A stretch of 64,000 bases of DNA from Myxococcales bacterium (lineage in GTDB: Bacteria; Myxococcota_A; Polyangia; Haliangiales; Haliangiaceae). A program made the translations under genes and the position numbers. Under the pieces are notes generated by a model, which had not been told where the DNA came from, made no database searches, and saw only the letters and a list, made by a program, of their open reading frames with translations. Below are positions 53,635 through 62,398 of this stretch, piece after piece; the stretch's first letter is position 1; each line of letters begins with the position of its first letter. The stretch lies in the NCBI GenBank assembly GCA_016706545.1, contig JADJJK010000026.1, positions 62,001 to 126,000 of the forward strand, given 5' to 3'.

Positions 53635-54459
53635 CTACTCCAGCTCCACCCGCCACAGCCGAGGCGTCTCGCTGTACTCCGGCCGGTAGCGCAGGCGCAC
53701 GGTGTGGCCGCGCAGGCGGGTGAACTGATCCCCGGCGGTGTGCGGGTGGCCCTGCGAGTAGAACGGGTCGTGGAAGAACGCGCCCTCGCACACCGCCAGC
53801 CAGGCGTGGAGGGACAGCTCGGGCGGATGCGCCGGGCGCGGCAGGCGAAACAGATCGACGGACAAGCCGGTGGTGAACGGCCGCTCCACCGCGGTGGCCA
53901 CGGCCGCGGGCGAGCACGCCGCCTGGGCCGAGGGCGCAGAGAACGTGGCCAGCATCTGCACGCGCTCCGGATCTTGCAGGTAGGCCCGCAGCGCCCGCAG
54001 CGCCTCGTCGTAGGCCTGCAGGCGCAGCAAGCCCAGCTCGCGGAAGCGCCCCGGCAGGTCGTCTTCGCCGCGCCGCGTGCGCAGATCGGCGACCTCGAGC
54101 ATGGAGAACAGGAACGCGCGCCGGTTGGCCACGCTGCGCGCCGCGTCGCTCGAGCTGTCGCCGAGCCGCGACGTCAGCGGATCCAGCTCGTCGAGCCGCT
54201 CTGCCAGCGACTCCAGCTCCTCTACCTCGTCGTCGCTCCAGCGCGGACCCAGCTCTTCCATCGGGTCGAGCCGCGGCGGCGGCAGCGGGATGGACTCGTC
54301 GATGCGCGGCTCCATGCGGCCGGCGCGCACCTCCTCGTTGAGCTCGTAGAGCCGCGTCATGAGCTTGAGGAAGGTGGTGCGGGGGATGACGAGGCTGTCG
54401 CCAAGGAAGTTCGTCCCAACGTGATAGGCGTCGAGTGTATCGAGAGATCCGCCAGTCAA
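53635..54459 (-). CDS. Hypothetical acidic protein
   Basis: A soluble, acidic, helical protein of about 274 residues (TTG start, ATGs absent nearby). Features are a helical start (TTFLKLMTRLYELNEEVRAG), an acidic LESLAERLDELDP stretch and a C-terminal half with many aromatic residues (FFHDPFYSQGHPH). In the same frame upstream of the TTG, 15 further codons read DDDDFDEDLWKR before a stop, so the real N-terminus may be longer. It lies just downstream of the broken toxin tip, on the same strand. Function unknown. Confidence 0.6.
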   Translation of the reverse strand: MTGGSLDTLDAYHVGTNFLGDSLVIPRTTFLKLMTRLYELNEEVRAGRMEPRIDESIPLPPPRLDPMEELGPRWSDDEVEELESLAERLDELDPLTSRLGDSSSDAARSVANRRAFLFSMLEVADLRTRRGEDDLPGRFRELGLLRLQAYDEALRALRAYLQDPERVQMLATFSAPSAQAACSPAAVATAVERPFTTGLSVDLFRLPRPAHPPELSLHAWLAVCEGAFFHDPFYSQGHPHTAGDQFTRLRGHTVRLRYRPEYSETPRLWRVELE

Positions 54460-54782
54460 CCGCTTCCAAAGGTCCTCATCGAAGTCGTCGTCATCAGGAG
54501 CCGAGGTTCAATGGCGCCGGCGGGAAGTACGAGGCTTGAACCACTACTGAATGCGATCAGCTACTTCCTCAAGGTCTCGTTGGGTGGCATCAGTTCGCCG
54601 ATGACATGGCGGCAGGCCCACCAATGGCGCCTTTGCGGCTGCTCAGCGTGCGCAATGACTGACGAGCTGGTCCTCGCTCAGCAGACGTGACCCGACACCC
54701 CAGCGGGACCACCAGACCGTCAAATCTCCAAGAAGGGCGGAACTAGAACCACGATGCCTCCACGAACGCTGTCTTGGGACGA
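54460..54782. other. Gap between toxin tip and the next gene; decayed coding sequence likely
   Basis: No intact gene is evident. On the minus strand short stretches such as TDIGGFVETGPNGLVV and LLGDLTVWWSRWGVGSRLL look protein-like but are interrupted by stops, and GC content is lower than in the toxin body. It may hold the remains of an immunity gene. Confidence 0.4.
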
Positions 54783-55282
54783 CTAGACCGTTCGGGCCTG
54801 TCTCGACGAATCCGCCGATATCAGTGCGCTGGACTTCGTGGCGGGGACAACCTCGACTGTCCCGCCCGCAAGCTTGGCGCCGGCTTTCTTCCACGTTGCG
54901 ATAGCATCTTCGGCTTCTCGCAACATTGCCATAGGATCGTCAAAGGTCGTCTTGGGTACCTCGCTCTTTGTCCAACCGGTGGGATTGAACCTTGATCTGT
55001 AGGAAACCTGCCCTTCCTGGTCCAAGGATCGGCTAGCGAGTGTTCCATTTGTGCTCCGAAGCGCCTGGCTAATGGAGTCCTCCCGCGCGCTTCGAAGCGG
55101 CCTCTACGAATACGTATTCGCCTGATGGCCAGGCCATAGCGAGCAGACGTGCCGTGTGGTGCCCGCCATTGACTCCGCTCGCCTGAAACGCGCCTTGCTG
55201 TCGGGGCCACAGAACATGGTCCACCAGGTCTTCTGTGATTGGCTGGTGCCCTTGGCTGCCTGACTCTAGATGCTCCCCCCAT
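54783..55282 (-). pseudogene. Broken toxin-tip module (possible EndoU-like nuclease)
   Basis: After residue 930 of the large upstream gene three frames each carry a sensible segment: the main frame up to EVRQVMG, then EHLESGSQGHQPITEDLVDH ... GVNGGHHTARLLAMA ... GEYVFVEAASKRA, then EDSISQALRSTNG ... YRSRFNPTGWTKSEVPKTTF ... ending SRQARTV. Removing one G from the G6 run at about 55277-55282 and one from the GGG near 55080 restores a single reading frame of about 150 residues. The pattern GGHH...Y...KTTF recalls bacterial EndoU RNase toxins, but only weakly. GC content drops here, as in other swapped toxin tips. Confidence 0.55.
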
Positions 55283-58078
55283 AACCTGCCGCACCTCCAC
55301 GCCGCGCACTTGATGCAGCAGATCCTCCGGCGCGCCGGCTTCGCGTAGCAGGCGGAGCTTGGCGTCGAGCTGCGTCGCATCGCCAAGGCCCGCGGCCTCG
55401 ATGGCGCGGTCGAGCACCTCCTTGCGGGCGGGCGCGTTGCCTGACTTGGTGGCCACCAGGTTGTCGTAGTCCTTCTTGAGCGCCACCACCTCGCGAGCGT
55501 GCGCCACATCGTGCGCGGTGGCGGCGGCGCTGGTGGCGCCCTGGCGCATGACGCTGGCGGACATCTCGCGCTCCATCGCGGCGGCGGGCAAGCCGCCCGG
55601 GTGGCGGCGCACCAGCTCGGAGATCTCGTCCAGCTCGTGGCCCAGCACGAACTCCACGTCCTTGGGGTCCAGGTGCTGGTCGAGGTCCACCGTGGCGGTC
55701 CACTGCTTGCCGCCGCCGCCGGTGAGCGAGAATCGCGCGGGGCCAGCGTCGGCGCCGTGCGCGCCAGACGGCGTCAGGTCCGCCTTGAAGCGCAGCTCCA
55801 GGCGCACCTCCAGGTCGCCGGTGGGCGAGGGCACGCGCAAGGTACCCGAGGCTGCCTCCGCGCTGGCCTCGGCGAGCTTGGTCTCCAGCCGGGCGCCGTG
55901 CTGGTAAGCGCGGGTGGCCACGCGCTTGAGGCCATCGCGGACCTTCTCGGGGTTGAGTCGAGACAGGCGAGACACGCCGTCCTTGACGAAGGTCTTCTTG
56001 GCGTACACCGCCGCGCCGCGCACGCCGCCGACCGCCTCCACCTGACGGCCCAGGTGCCGCACGCCCACGCGCTCGCCCAGCGCATCGAGCTGGCGCAGGA
56101 CCGACTCCACAGACTCCACCGACTCCGCAGCGCCCGCCGCATCGGCCGCGCCCGCCGCGCCCGCCGCGCCGCGCCCGGCGCCCTGCGCCAGTTCCTGCAC
56201 GTGCGAGAGCCGGGTGGCCAGGCGGGTGAGCTGGGCCAAGCTGGCGGCGTTCGCGCCGGCCACCGCCAGGCGCAAGATCAGCGGTCGCAGCTCAGGCGCC
56301 TGCAGCGCCACCGACTTGGCCATGTCCAGCGCGGTGTTGTTCAGGCCGCCGTGCGTCCGCCAGTCCTTGTACTCATGCGCCTGCGCGTGCAGCTCCAGCG
56401 CCAGGCTCGCCGCCTCCGCCAGCACCTTCGCGCCAAGCCCCACCCCCGGCACGAACGACACCAGCGACAGGCCCAGGGACAGCGCGCTCAGCACGTGCTG
56501 CGCCAGCGAGGTCGAGGTGGCCTCGCGGTGCAGCTCCGCCACCAGCGCCGCGCGCGCCGAGCCAGGCGGCACCCGCAGCTTGTGCTTGGCCACCTCCAGC
56601 ACCGGCCCAAGCCGCAGCGGATCGAGCCGGCCCGTGCCCAGCTCCTGCTTGGTGCGCAGGATGTTCGCCAGCTTTGGCACCGCCTGCTCCAGCACCGCCT
56701 GCTCCATCCCGGCGCCCGGCGCAGCCAGGTCGCCGAGCCGCTCCGGATCTGCGCCGCGCTTGGGGTCGCGGAACGCCAGCAAGATCGGATGCTCGGCCTC
56801 GGCGGCGAGCCACGCCTCGGCGAGCGCGGCCTGCGCGCTGGCGGCGTTGCGCGAGGGATCGATCGCGTCGCGCGCCACGAAGTCCGCCTCGGTGAAGCCG
56901 CGCTCTTCGCGCTCGAGCTGCTCGACCTTGCGCTGCTGCGCGCGCAGCTCGCTCACCACCGTGGCCAGCCCGGCCTGCTGCGCCGCGCCGCGCGCGCTGG
57001 CCTTCGGGCTGGCGTTGGGCCCATGGCTCAGCGTCCGCCAGTCGGCGATGATCTGCGGCAGCGCGTCGGGATCTCGCAGGTACGCGCGCGCGGCCTGAGA
57101 CAGCCGGAAGGTGCCGCCGGCCAGCCCGTACTGCGTGAGCGCCTGGTGCAGCTCGCTGGTGGCAGCGTCGAGCATCTGCGTGGCGGTGCGGGCGGCCTCG
57201 GCCCGCAGCTCGGCGGTGAAGGCCTGCGTCTCCACGATCAGCGCGCCGTTCTGCCGGCCTAGCGCCGCCGGCTGCGCCCCGGTCACCCGCACCGCGAGGT
57301 GAAAGAACTGCTCCGTCTCGCCAACGAGGCCCCCGGTGCGCAGCGCAGACTCCAGCCGCCCGCGCGCGCCAATGTCCAACGCGCTGGCCCGCTGCGAGGG
57401 GCCGGCCGCCTGCGCGGCGTCCGTGTCTTGCCCCGCGGTGTGGGCCGGGCCGGACTCGCCGCGCGCGGCCTGGCGCTGGTGCTGCACCCACTCCACCGCG
57501 TCGCGCTGGCGCGCCAGCCGCAAGCGCACCGCGCGCGGCAGCTCGGCGGACAGCCGCGCCGTGAGCTTGGCCTTGCGCGCGAACAGCTCCTCGTCTGGCA
57601 GCTCCGACAGCGCCTCGGTCAGCGCGGCCAGGTCACCTGCGCCGCCGCCACCGTTGGAGCCGTTGCCAGTCTGGTGCTCGGCGAGCCCCGCGTCTGTCGC
57701 TTCGTCCGCCTCCCTGCCGCGCTTGCCCGCCGCTGCTGGTGCGCTGGCCGCGGGGCCCGGGGCGCCGCGCGCTGCGCCTGCCGCTGCGCCCTCGGGCGGA
57801 GCCAGCCCCAGCGCCTGCTGCGCCGCGGCGTCCATCATCCAGGGCGCGCGCTGCGGCGCGGATGCGTTGCTCCGGGGCGTGGGCCGCGCGGCGTGGGGCA
57901 CCGCGCCGACGCCCGACGCTTCTTCGGTGACCTCATCGGCTGCGTGGTCGGCCTGGGCGGCCTGGACCTCGTACGCCTCTTCGCTGCGCGTGACCTTGCC
58001 AGGCGCCACGGCCGGTCGTGGCACGGCCTGCTCGTCGTCATCCGCGCCGTCGAAGCTGGCCTCACGAGCTCTGCCCAT
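54821..58078 (-). CDS. Very long polymorphic-toxin-like protein
   Basis: The product begins with a disordered acidic region (AYEVQAAQADHAADEV, resembling the short start of eCIS-associated proteins), continues with long Ala-rich helices and a low-complexity Ala/Gly linker, a hydrophobic segment (HVLSALSLGLSLVSFVPGVG), and a beta-rich domain around residues 740-830 ending in VEFVLGHELDEISELVRRHP. Real coding quality stops at about 55277; the remaining 150 residues in this frame are arginine-rich and look like a shadow. The modular layout, with a long delivery part and a short swapped tip, is that of a secreted toxin. The delivery system is not identifiable from this window. Confidence 0.65.
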   Translation of the reverse strand: MGRAREASFDGADDDEQAVPRPAVAPGKVTRSEEAYEVQAAQADHAADEVTEEASGVGAVPHAARPTPRSNASAPQRAPWMMDAAAQQALGLAPPEGAAAGAARGAPGPAASAPAAAGKRGREADEATDAGLAEHQTGNGSNGGGGAGDLAALTEALSELPDEELFARKAKLTARLSAELPRAVRLRLARQRDAVEWVQHQRQAARGESGPAHTAGQDTDAAQAAGPSQRASALDIGARGRLESALRTGGLVGETEQFFHLAVRVTGAQPAALGRQNGALIVETQAFTAELRAEAARTATQMLDAATSELHQALTQYGLAGGTFRLSQAARAYLRDPDALPQIIADWRTLSHGPNASPKASARGAAQQAGLATVVSELRAQQRKVEQLEREERGFTEADFVARDAIDPSRNAASAQAALAEAWLAAEAEHPILLAFRDPKRGADPERLGDLAAPGAGMEQAVLEQAVPKLANILRTKQELGTGRLDPLRLGPVLEVAKHKLRVPPGSARAALVAELHREATSTSLAQHVLSALSLGLSLVSFVPGVGLGAKVLAEAASLALELHAQAHEYKDWRTHGGLNNTALDMAKSVALQAPELRPLILRLAVAGANAASLAQLTRLATRLSHVQELAQGAGRGAAGAAGAADAAGAAESVESVESVLRQLDALGERVGVRHLGRQVEAVGGVRGAAVYAKKTFVKDGVSRLSRLNPEKVRDGLKRVATRAYQHGARLETKLAEASAEAASGTLRVPSPTGDLEVRLELRFKADLTPSGAHGADAGPARFSLTGGGGKQWTATVDLDQHLDPKDVEFVLGHELDEISELVRRHPGGLPAAAMEREMSASVMRQGATSAAATAHDVAHAREVVALKKDYDNLVATKSGNAPARKEVLDRAIEAAGLGDATQLDAKLRLLREAGAPEDLLHQVRGVEVRQVMGGASRVRQPRAPANHRRPGGPCSVAPTARRVSGERSQWRAPHGTSARYGLAIRRIRIRRGRFEARGRTPLARRFGAQMEHSLADPWTRKGRFPTDQGSIPPVGQRARYPRRPLTILWQCCEKPKMLSQRGRKPAPSLRAGQSRLSPPRSPAH

Positions 58079-58166
58079 GACGCGGACCTTCGCCCGGTCG
58101 CGCGCGCGGTTGCGTGAAAAGTTGCCGCCGCTTCGCCTTTGTTGAGCGCCCTGCTACAACCGGCAG

Positions 58167-59408
58167 GTGATCCCGGAACCCCTGCTGGCCCAGGAGCACG
58201 AGCTGGCGCGCTGGCGGCGCGACGTCCCCGCGCTGGCCCTGCGCGTCCATGATCATCCTCTGACGTACCTGGACAACGCCGCCACCACGCTCAAGCCGCA
58301 GGCCGTGATCGACGCCGTCACCCAGGTCGCGCTGGCGCAGGCGGGCAACGTCCACCGCGGCGTCCACGCCCTGGCCGAGGCGGCCACCGAGGCCTTTGAC
58401 GCTGTGCGCCCGCAGGTCGCGCGCTTCCTGGGCGCGTCCGCCGACGAGGTCATCTTCACCAGCGGCGCGACCGCCTCCATCAACCTGGTCGCGCACAGCC
58501 TGGGCCGCCAGGTGGTCGGCCCAGGCGACGCCATCGTCGTCACCGAGCTGGAGCACCACGCCAACCTGGTGCCGTGGCAGCTCCTGTGCGCCGAGCGCGG
58601 CGCCGAGCTGCGCGTGGTGGCCATCCTCGAAGACGGCCGGATCTCTCTCGAAGATCTGGCGCGCAAGCTCGACCGGCGCGTCAAGCTGGTGGCGCTGTGC
58701 CATCTCTCCAACGTGCTGGGCACGGTGGCGCCGGTGGCGGAGATCGCCGCGATGGCCCACGCGGTGGGTGCGCTGGTGCTGGTGGACGGCGCGCAGGCGG
58801 TGGCGCACCTCGCGCCCGCAGAGCTCGCGGTCTCCCGCCTGGGCTGCGACTTCTATGTGTTCTCGGCCCACAAGGTCTTTGGCCCCACCGGCACCGGCGT
58901 GCTGTGGGGGCGGCGCGAGCTGCTGGCCCAGATGCCGCCGTGGCAGACCGGCGGTGAGATGATTGCGTCGGTGGATTACCAGCGCGCACAGTTCCGCCCG
59001 CCGCCAGAGCGCTTCGAGGCCGGCACGCCCAACATCTCGGGCGTGATCGGCCTGGGCGCCGCGCTGCACTACCTGACGAACCTGCCCGCGCATCGCGCCG
59101 CGCATGAGGCAGCCTTGCACCGCGCGCTCTGCGCGGCCGTGGCCGGCGCCCCCGGCGTCACCATCTTGGGCCGGCCCCAGGCGGCGGTGGTGTCGTTCGT
59201 GGTGGCGCGCGCGCACCCGCATGACGTGGCCACCCTGCTCGACCAGCGCGGCGTCGCCGTGCGCGCCGGCCACCACTGCGCGCAGCCCCTGCACGGCAGG
59301 CTGGGCGTGAGCGCGAGCTGCCGCGCCTCGCTGGCGTACTACAACAGCCTCGAGGACGTGCGGGCGCTCGCCGCCGCGCTGTCCGCCGTGCGCGAGGTCT
59401 TCCCGTGA
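58167..59408 (+). CDS. sufS: SufS-type cysteine desulfurase
   Basis: SufS takes sulfur from cysteine for iron-sulfur cluster assembly. It has the PLP lysine (Lys236) in FYVFSAHKVFGPTG and the active-site cysteine (Cys371) in RAGHHCAQPLHG, matching the SufS/CsdA group. A GTG start gives the canonical N-terminus. The stop overlaps the start of sufU. The scaffold genes sufB, sufC and sufD are absent from the window, so the gene pair is split from the assembly machinery. Confidence 0.95.
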   Translation: MIPEPLLAQEHELARWRRDVPALALRVHDHPLTYLDNAATTLKPQAVIDAVTQVALAQAGNVHRGVHALAEAATEAFDAVRPQVARFLGASADEVIFTSGATASINLVAHSLGRQVVGPGDAIVVTELEHHANLVPWQLLCAERGAELRVVAILEDGRISLEDLARKLDRRVKLVALCHLSNVLGTVAPVAEIAAMAHAVGALVLVDGAQAVAHLAPAELAVSRLGCDFYVFSAHKVFGPTGTGVLWGRRELLAQMPPWQTGGEMIASVDYQRAQFRPPPERFEAGTPNISGVIGLGAALHYLTNLPAHRAAHEAALHRALCAAVAGAPGVTILGRPQAAVVSFVVARAHPHDVATLLDQRGVAVRAGHHCAQPLHGRLGVSASCRASLAYYNSLEDVRALAAALSAVREVFP

Positions 59409-59848
59409 CCGAGCCGCCGGCCGCCAAGAGCTTGTATCACCCGATCATCCTCGAGCATGATCGGAACCCGCGCGGCGAGCGCCCGCTGCCCTCCGCCACC
59501 CACCAGGCCGCCCTCGACAACCCCCTGTGCGGCGACCAGGTCACCATGCGCCTGCGCGTCGACGGAGACCGGATCGTCGAGGCCGCCTTCGAGGCCCGCG
59601 GCTGCGCCGTCTCGCGCGCCGCCGCCTCGCTGTGGACCGAGCGCCTCACCGGCTGCTCCCTCGCCGAAGCGACCGACCTCCTGGAACGCTACGCCCGCTT
59701 CTGCGCCGAGCCACCAGAGGCGCCCATGGACGAAGCGCTGGGCGAGCTCATCGCGCTCGCCGGCGTGCGCGCCGCCAGATCCCGCAGGCTCTGCGCCACC
59801 CTGCCCAGCCGCGCGCTCGAGCAGGCGCTGGGGAAGCGTTCAAGCTAG
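59405..59848 (+). CDS. sufU: SufU-like iron-sulfur/sulfurtransferase scaffold
   Basis: SufU accepts sulfur from SufS through a zinc-bound cysteine. The three cysteine regions are in NPLCGDQVTMRL, FEARGCAVSRAAASLW and RRLCATLPSRAL. The 147-residue length and an inserted region after the second cysteine agree with SufU more than IscU. The GTG start overlaps the sufS stop (GTGA), giving a coupled pair. The final residues may bind zinc. Confidence 0.92.
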   Translation: MTEPPAAKSLYHPIILEHDRNPRGERPLPSATHQAALDNPLCGDQVTMRLRVDGDRIVEAAFEARGCAVSRAAASLWTERLTGCSLAEATDLLERYARFCAEPPEAPMDEALGELIALAGVRAARSRRLCATLPSRALEQALGKRSS

Positions 59849-59983
59849 ATCTCGGGATGGCTTGGGGGCACGCTTCGGGGACCATTCTCCGCCCATCGGT
59901 ACAAAGATATCGGGAGCGACTGTCTCACGTGACGTTGGCACAGAGAGGCGCCCCGGTTCACCCTTCGCACGATCCCTGACTTT

Positions 59984-59991
59984 GCTATACA
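59984..59991 (+). promoter_or_regulatory. Extended -10 promoter of the defence-like locus
   Basis: GCTATACA within TTTGCTATACAAT resembles an extended -10 (TGC-TATACA). No good -35 could be placed. A strong GGAGAGGAG ribosome site follows at 60003-60011, nine bases before the GTG at 60021. Confidence 0.5.
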
Positions 59992-60020
59992 ATCGAGGCA
60001 ATGGAGAGGAGCGGCCATAC

Positions 60021-60554
60021 GTGACGGAGCGAGACCTGCGAGTCATCGGCAGGGTCCTCGGCACCAGCGGCGGGCTCGTTCTGGATTTCTCCAACCGCAC
60101 CTTCTCGCACTTCTTCGACGACTTCGGCGTGAATATCGACGGTGAGAGGTTTCTCAGCGGCGGGACATCCAAAGCCAATCGCTTGCGCACGTTCCTTCGC
60201 GAGACACCGCCGCCGCTGAATGGGCGGATCATGCATGCCCTGCTGGAACTGCGTCTCAAAAGTCGTCCCGAGAGCCTGACGGATGCGGACATAGCGCTCT
60301 ATCGACAGATCGCCGAACGTCTTAGCGTGAGCGGTACTCCCGTTTCGAACCCGACTGGCGCGCCAGAGCCGCCCGTTGCAGCACAACGACACGTCGGCCC
60401 TGCACCAACGGAACAGCCACCCCTTCGGCTTCGGCTCACGAACGGCGAGCACCCTGACCTCGACAGCCGCGACGCACAGTGGAACGGCGACATCCCTGCC
60501 GTCGAGAAGGGCGGACCTGAGGCATTGCACGACATCGTCGGAGGCGGCGCTTGA
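60021..60554 (+). CDS. SKANRLR-motif domain protein (candidate defence regulator/adaptor)
   Basis: The N-terminal 80 residues (RDLRVIGRVLGTSGGLVLDF, FSHFFDDFGVNIDGERF, GTSKANRLRTFLRE) match a small domain I have seen at the N-terminus of bacterial proteins linked to abortive infection and other phage-defence loci; the exact family name is not recalled. The rest is a Pro/Ala-rich linker. The frame ends at TGA 60552-60554, just where a nucleoside-phosphorylase domain begins in the next frame. Deleting one base near the GGCGGC would fuse them. It may therefore be the N-terminal part of one protein. Confidence 0.7.
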   Translation: MTERDLRVIGRVLGTSGGLVLDFSNRTFSHFFDDFGVNIDGERFLSGGTSKANRLRTFLRETPPPLNGRIMHALLELRLKSRPESLTDADIALYRQIAERLSVSGTPVSNPTGAPEPPVAAQRHVGPAPTEQPPLRLRLTNGEHPDLDSRDAQWNGDIPAVEKGGPEALHDIVGGGA

Positions 60555-60564
60555 CGTACTCTTG

Positions 60565-61869
60565 ATGACCGCGGTCGCTGTCGAGCGCGACGCGATCCTT
60601 CGCCTCATGAAGCCGCTCCCGGGCCACGCGCAAATCAGAGAGGCCCCTGTCAAGTATCTGACCTACTACGTGGGCGTCATTGGAGAAGCGCGCGTCGTAC
60701 TCACGATGTGCAGGCCTGGCGCCATCGACCGCGATGGTTCCATAATCGCAACCACTGAGGCGATCCAAGCCTGCCAGCCGCGATCAGTCATCGCCGCTGG
60801 CATTGCATTTGGGGGGTATACCGAGAAGCTCAAGATCGGCGACGTGCTGGTCTCAAATCGTGTCATCAGCTACGAGCCCGCGCGCAAACAGGCCGGTGGC
60901 GATCGGCCTCGCGGATCGCAGCGCGAGGCGGGAAAGCTTCTGCTGAATCGGTTCCGCAACGTACTGGGCTGGTGTTTCGAGCGCCCCGATCGCCGAAGGT
61001 GCAGCTTCGTCGAGGGGCTGCTTCTTTCTGGGGAAAAGCTAGTCGACGACCTCGACTTCAAGGTGGAGTTGTTCGAGCAGTATCCTGAGTCAATCGGCGG
61101 GGAGATGGAAGGCGCGGGTATGGCGGCTGTAGCAGCGAGCCACAATATCGAGTGGATCGTCGTGAAAGCTGTCTGCGACTGGGGTGACGGAACGAAGAGT
61201 GATAACTATCAGCCACTTGCGGCCGCCGCCGCGGCATCGCTGGTTGCATATGTAGTCGCTCCAAGGACGGCGCTTGCAGACCTCCCAGAGAGTGCCTCGA
61301 TGCGATTGAAGAGCACCGAGTCGCGCGGGCCGAGGGCCCCTCGACCGACGGCCGAGGATCCCAAACTCAAGCTACGGAGGAGAAACCGTTCCGTTGGGTC
61401 GCGGCCCCTCTCGGCAACGTCCTCCACCCCTTGGCGGCACGACGAGGGCGCGACATGTGCTTCAGAGAGCCGATGCCCGCGCCGATGCTACAGGGGCGCC
61501 GCCTATCTCCCGCGCACGTCGCATCGTCGAGGTGTTTCCACGGTCGGCTCCGAGTACCGCCGCTCTCGAACCAGCGCGATTGGCGAACATTGTGGAGGCG
61601 GTCGAGGTACAGATCGGCAGAGGCGACGTCTTTTCTTTCCGGTTTCACGAGACGAAGGGGATCGCGGTCGCGGAAGGACGCTCGTGGTCCTATCCCGCCA
61701 GCATCGGCGGGACTTCGCCGTCGGGTATGACCCGGTTCCAATCTGTTCCGCGAGGCGTTGTGGGAGGAACTTCTCCCGACAGTGCCTTCTCATCGTATCG
61801 GGAATGAACTCGGTGGCTGCTCGACAGCGGAGCGTGCGATCGCTGCCGTGCAGTTCATGCAGCAACTGA
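60565..61869 (+). CDS. Nucleoside phosphorylase-superfamily domain protein
   Basis: This is a PNP/UDP phosphorylase-like enzyme that splits N-glycosidic bonds of nucleosides, or NAD/ATP-like ligands in defence proteins. It has DVLLMTAVAVERDAI, a phosphate-binding region (GVIGEARVVLTMC), AAGIAFGGYTEKLKIGDVLV, and the base-binding signature SIGGEMEGAGMAAVAA followed by WIVVKAVCDWGDG. Its first strand lies upstream of ATG 60565, which supports fusion with the previous gene. The coding quality ends near 61320; the remaining frame to 61869 is doubtful and crosses into the next module. Confidence 0.68.
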   Translation: MTAVAVERDAILRLMKPLPGHAQIREAPVKYLTYYVGVIGEARVVLTMCRPGAIDRDGSIIATTEAIQACQPRSVIAAGIAFGGYTEKLKIGDVLVSNRVISYEPARKQAGGDRPRGSQREAGKLLLNRFRNVLGWCFERPDRRRCSFVEGLLLSGEKLVDDLDFKVELFEQYPESIGGEMEGAGMAAVAASHNIEWIVVKAVCDWGDGTKSDNYQPLAAAAAASLVAYVVAPRTALADLPESASMRLKSTESRGPRAPRPTAEDPKLKLRRRNRSVGSRPLSATSSTPWRHDEGATCASESRCPRRCYRGAAYLPRTSHRRGVSTVGSEYRRSRTSAIGEHCGGGRGTDRQRRRLFFPVSRDEGDRGRGRTLVVLSRQHRRDFAVGYDPVPICSARRCGRNFSRQCLLIVSGMNSVAARQRSVRSLPCSSCSN

Positions 61870-62163
61870 TTCCTCACTTCGGCGTGCAACCTGGGCGGTA
61901 CGAGATCATCGTCAGGCTTGAAGGAATGGATGGAAAGCGCCTCTACTGCGACGCGAACGAACCTAACAGCGTGTTGTTCCCGTTCGCCGCACCCGCCGTC
62001 AGCGCCGAGGAGAACATCATCGTGGGTGCCATGTTTGTTCCGGACTTGACCCTCGCCGAGCTGTTCGCGATGACAACGAAGCTCATCGAACAGATCGCGA
62101 CCCTCTTCCACGCCCCTGATGACCGAAGGGATCATGCAGCAGGTCACGAAGAACCTGGGTTGA
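61457..62163 (+). pseudogene. Unknown third protein of the defence-like locus, frame-shifted
   Basis: The segments IVEVFPRSAPSTAALEPARL through GGTSPSGMTRF (frame 2), then NLFREALWEELLPTVPSHR to LIEQIATLFHA (frame 3), then LMTEGIMQQVTKNLG (frame 1) form one continuous protein if one base is removed at about 61737 and one at about 62115. GTG 61457 with an upstream GAGGG is a possible start. Residues such as RYEIIVRLEGMDGKRLYCD suggest an alpha/beta domain, but I recognise no family. It may be the C-terminal part of the same long protein. Confidence 0.5.
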
Positions 62164-62398
62164 GAGCCCCGCTAACCACCTTACTTTCTTCTTCTCCGTG
62201 GCGTTGCGTTCCGAGACTAGCCTCCGCGTATCACGGAGGGGCCTCGGCGGAGATGCACTGGGGCTCGCGGAGGGCTTCGCGGTTCCGGACCGCTCAGGCT
62301 CCAGGCGACTACGAGCAGTCTCCGCGGCGTGTGATGAGCTTGCGAGATGACACGAGTCAAGAAGCCACATTGGGTCTTCGATGAAAAGGAATTGAGGA

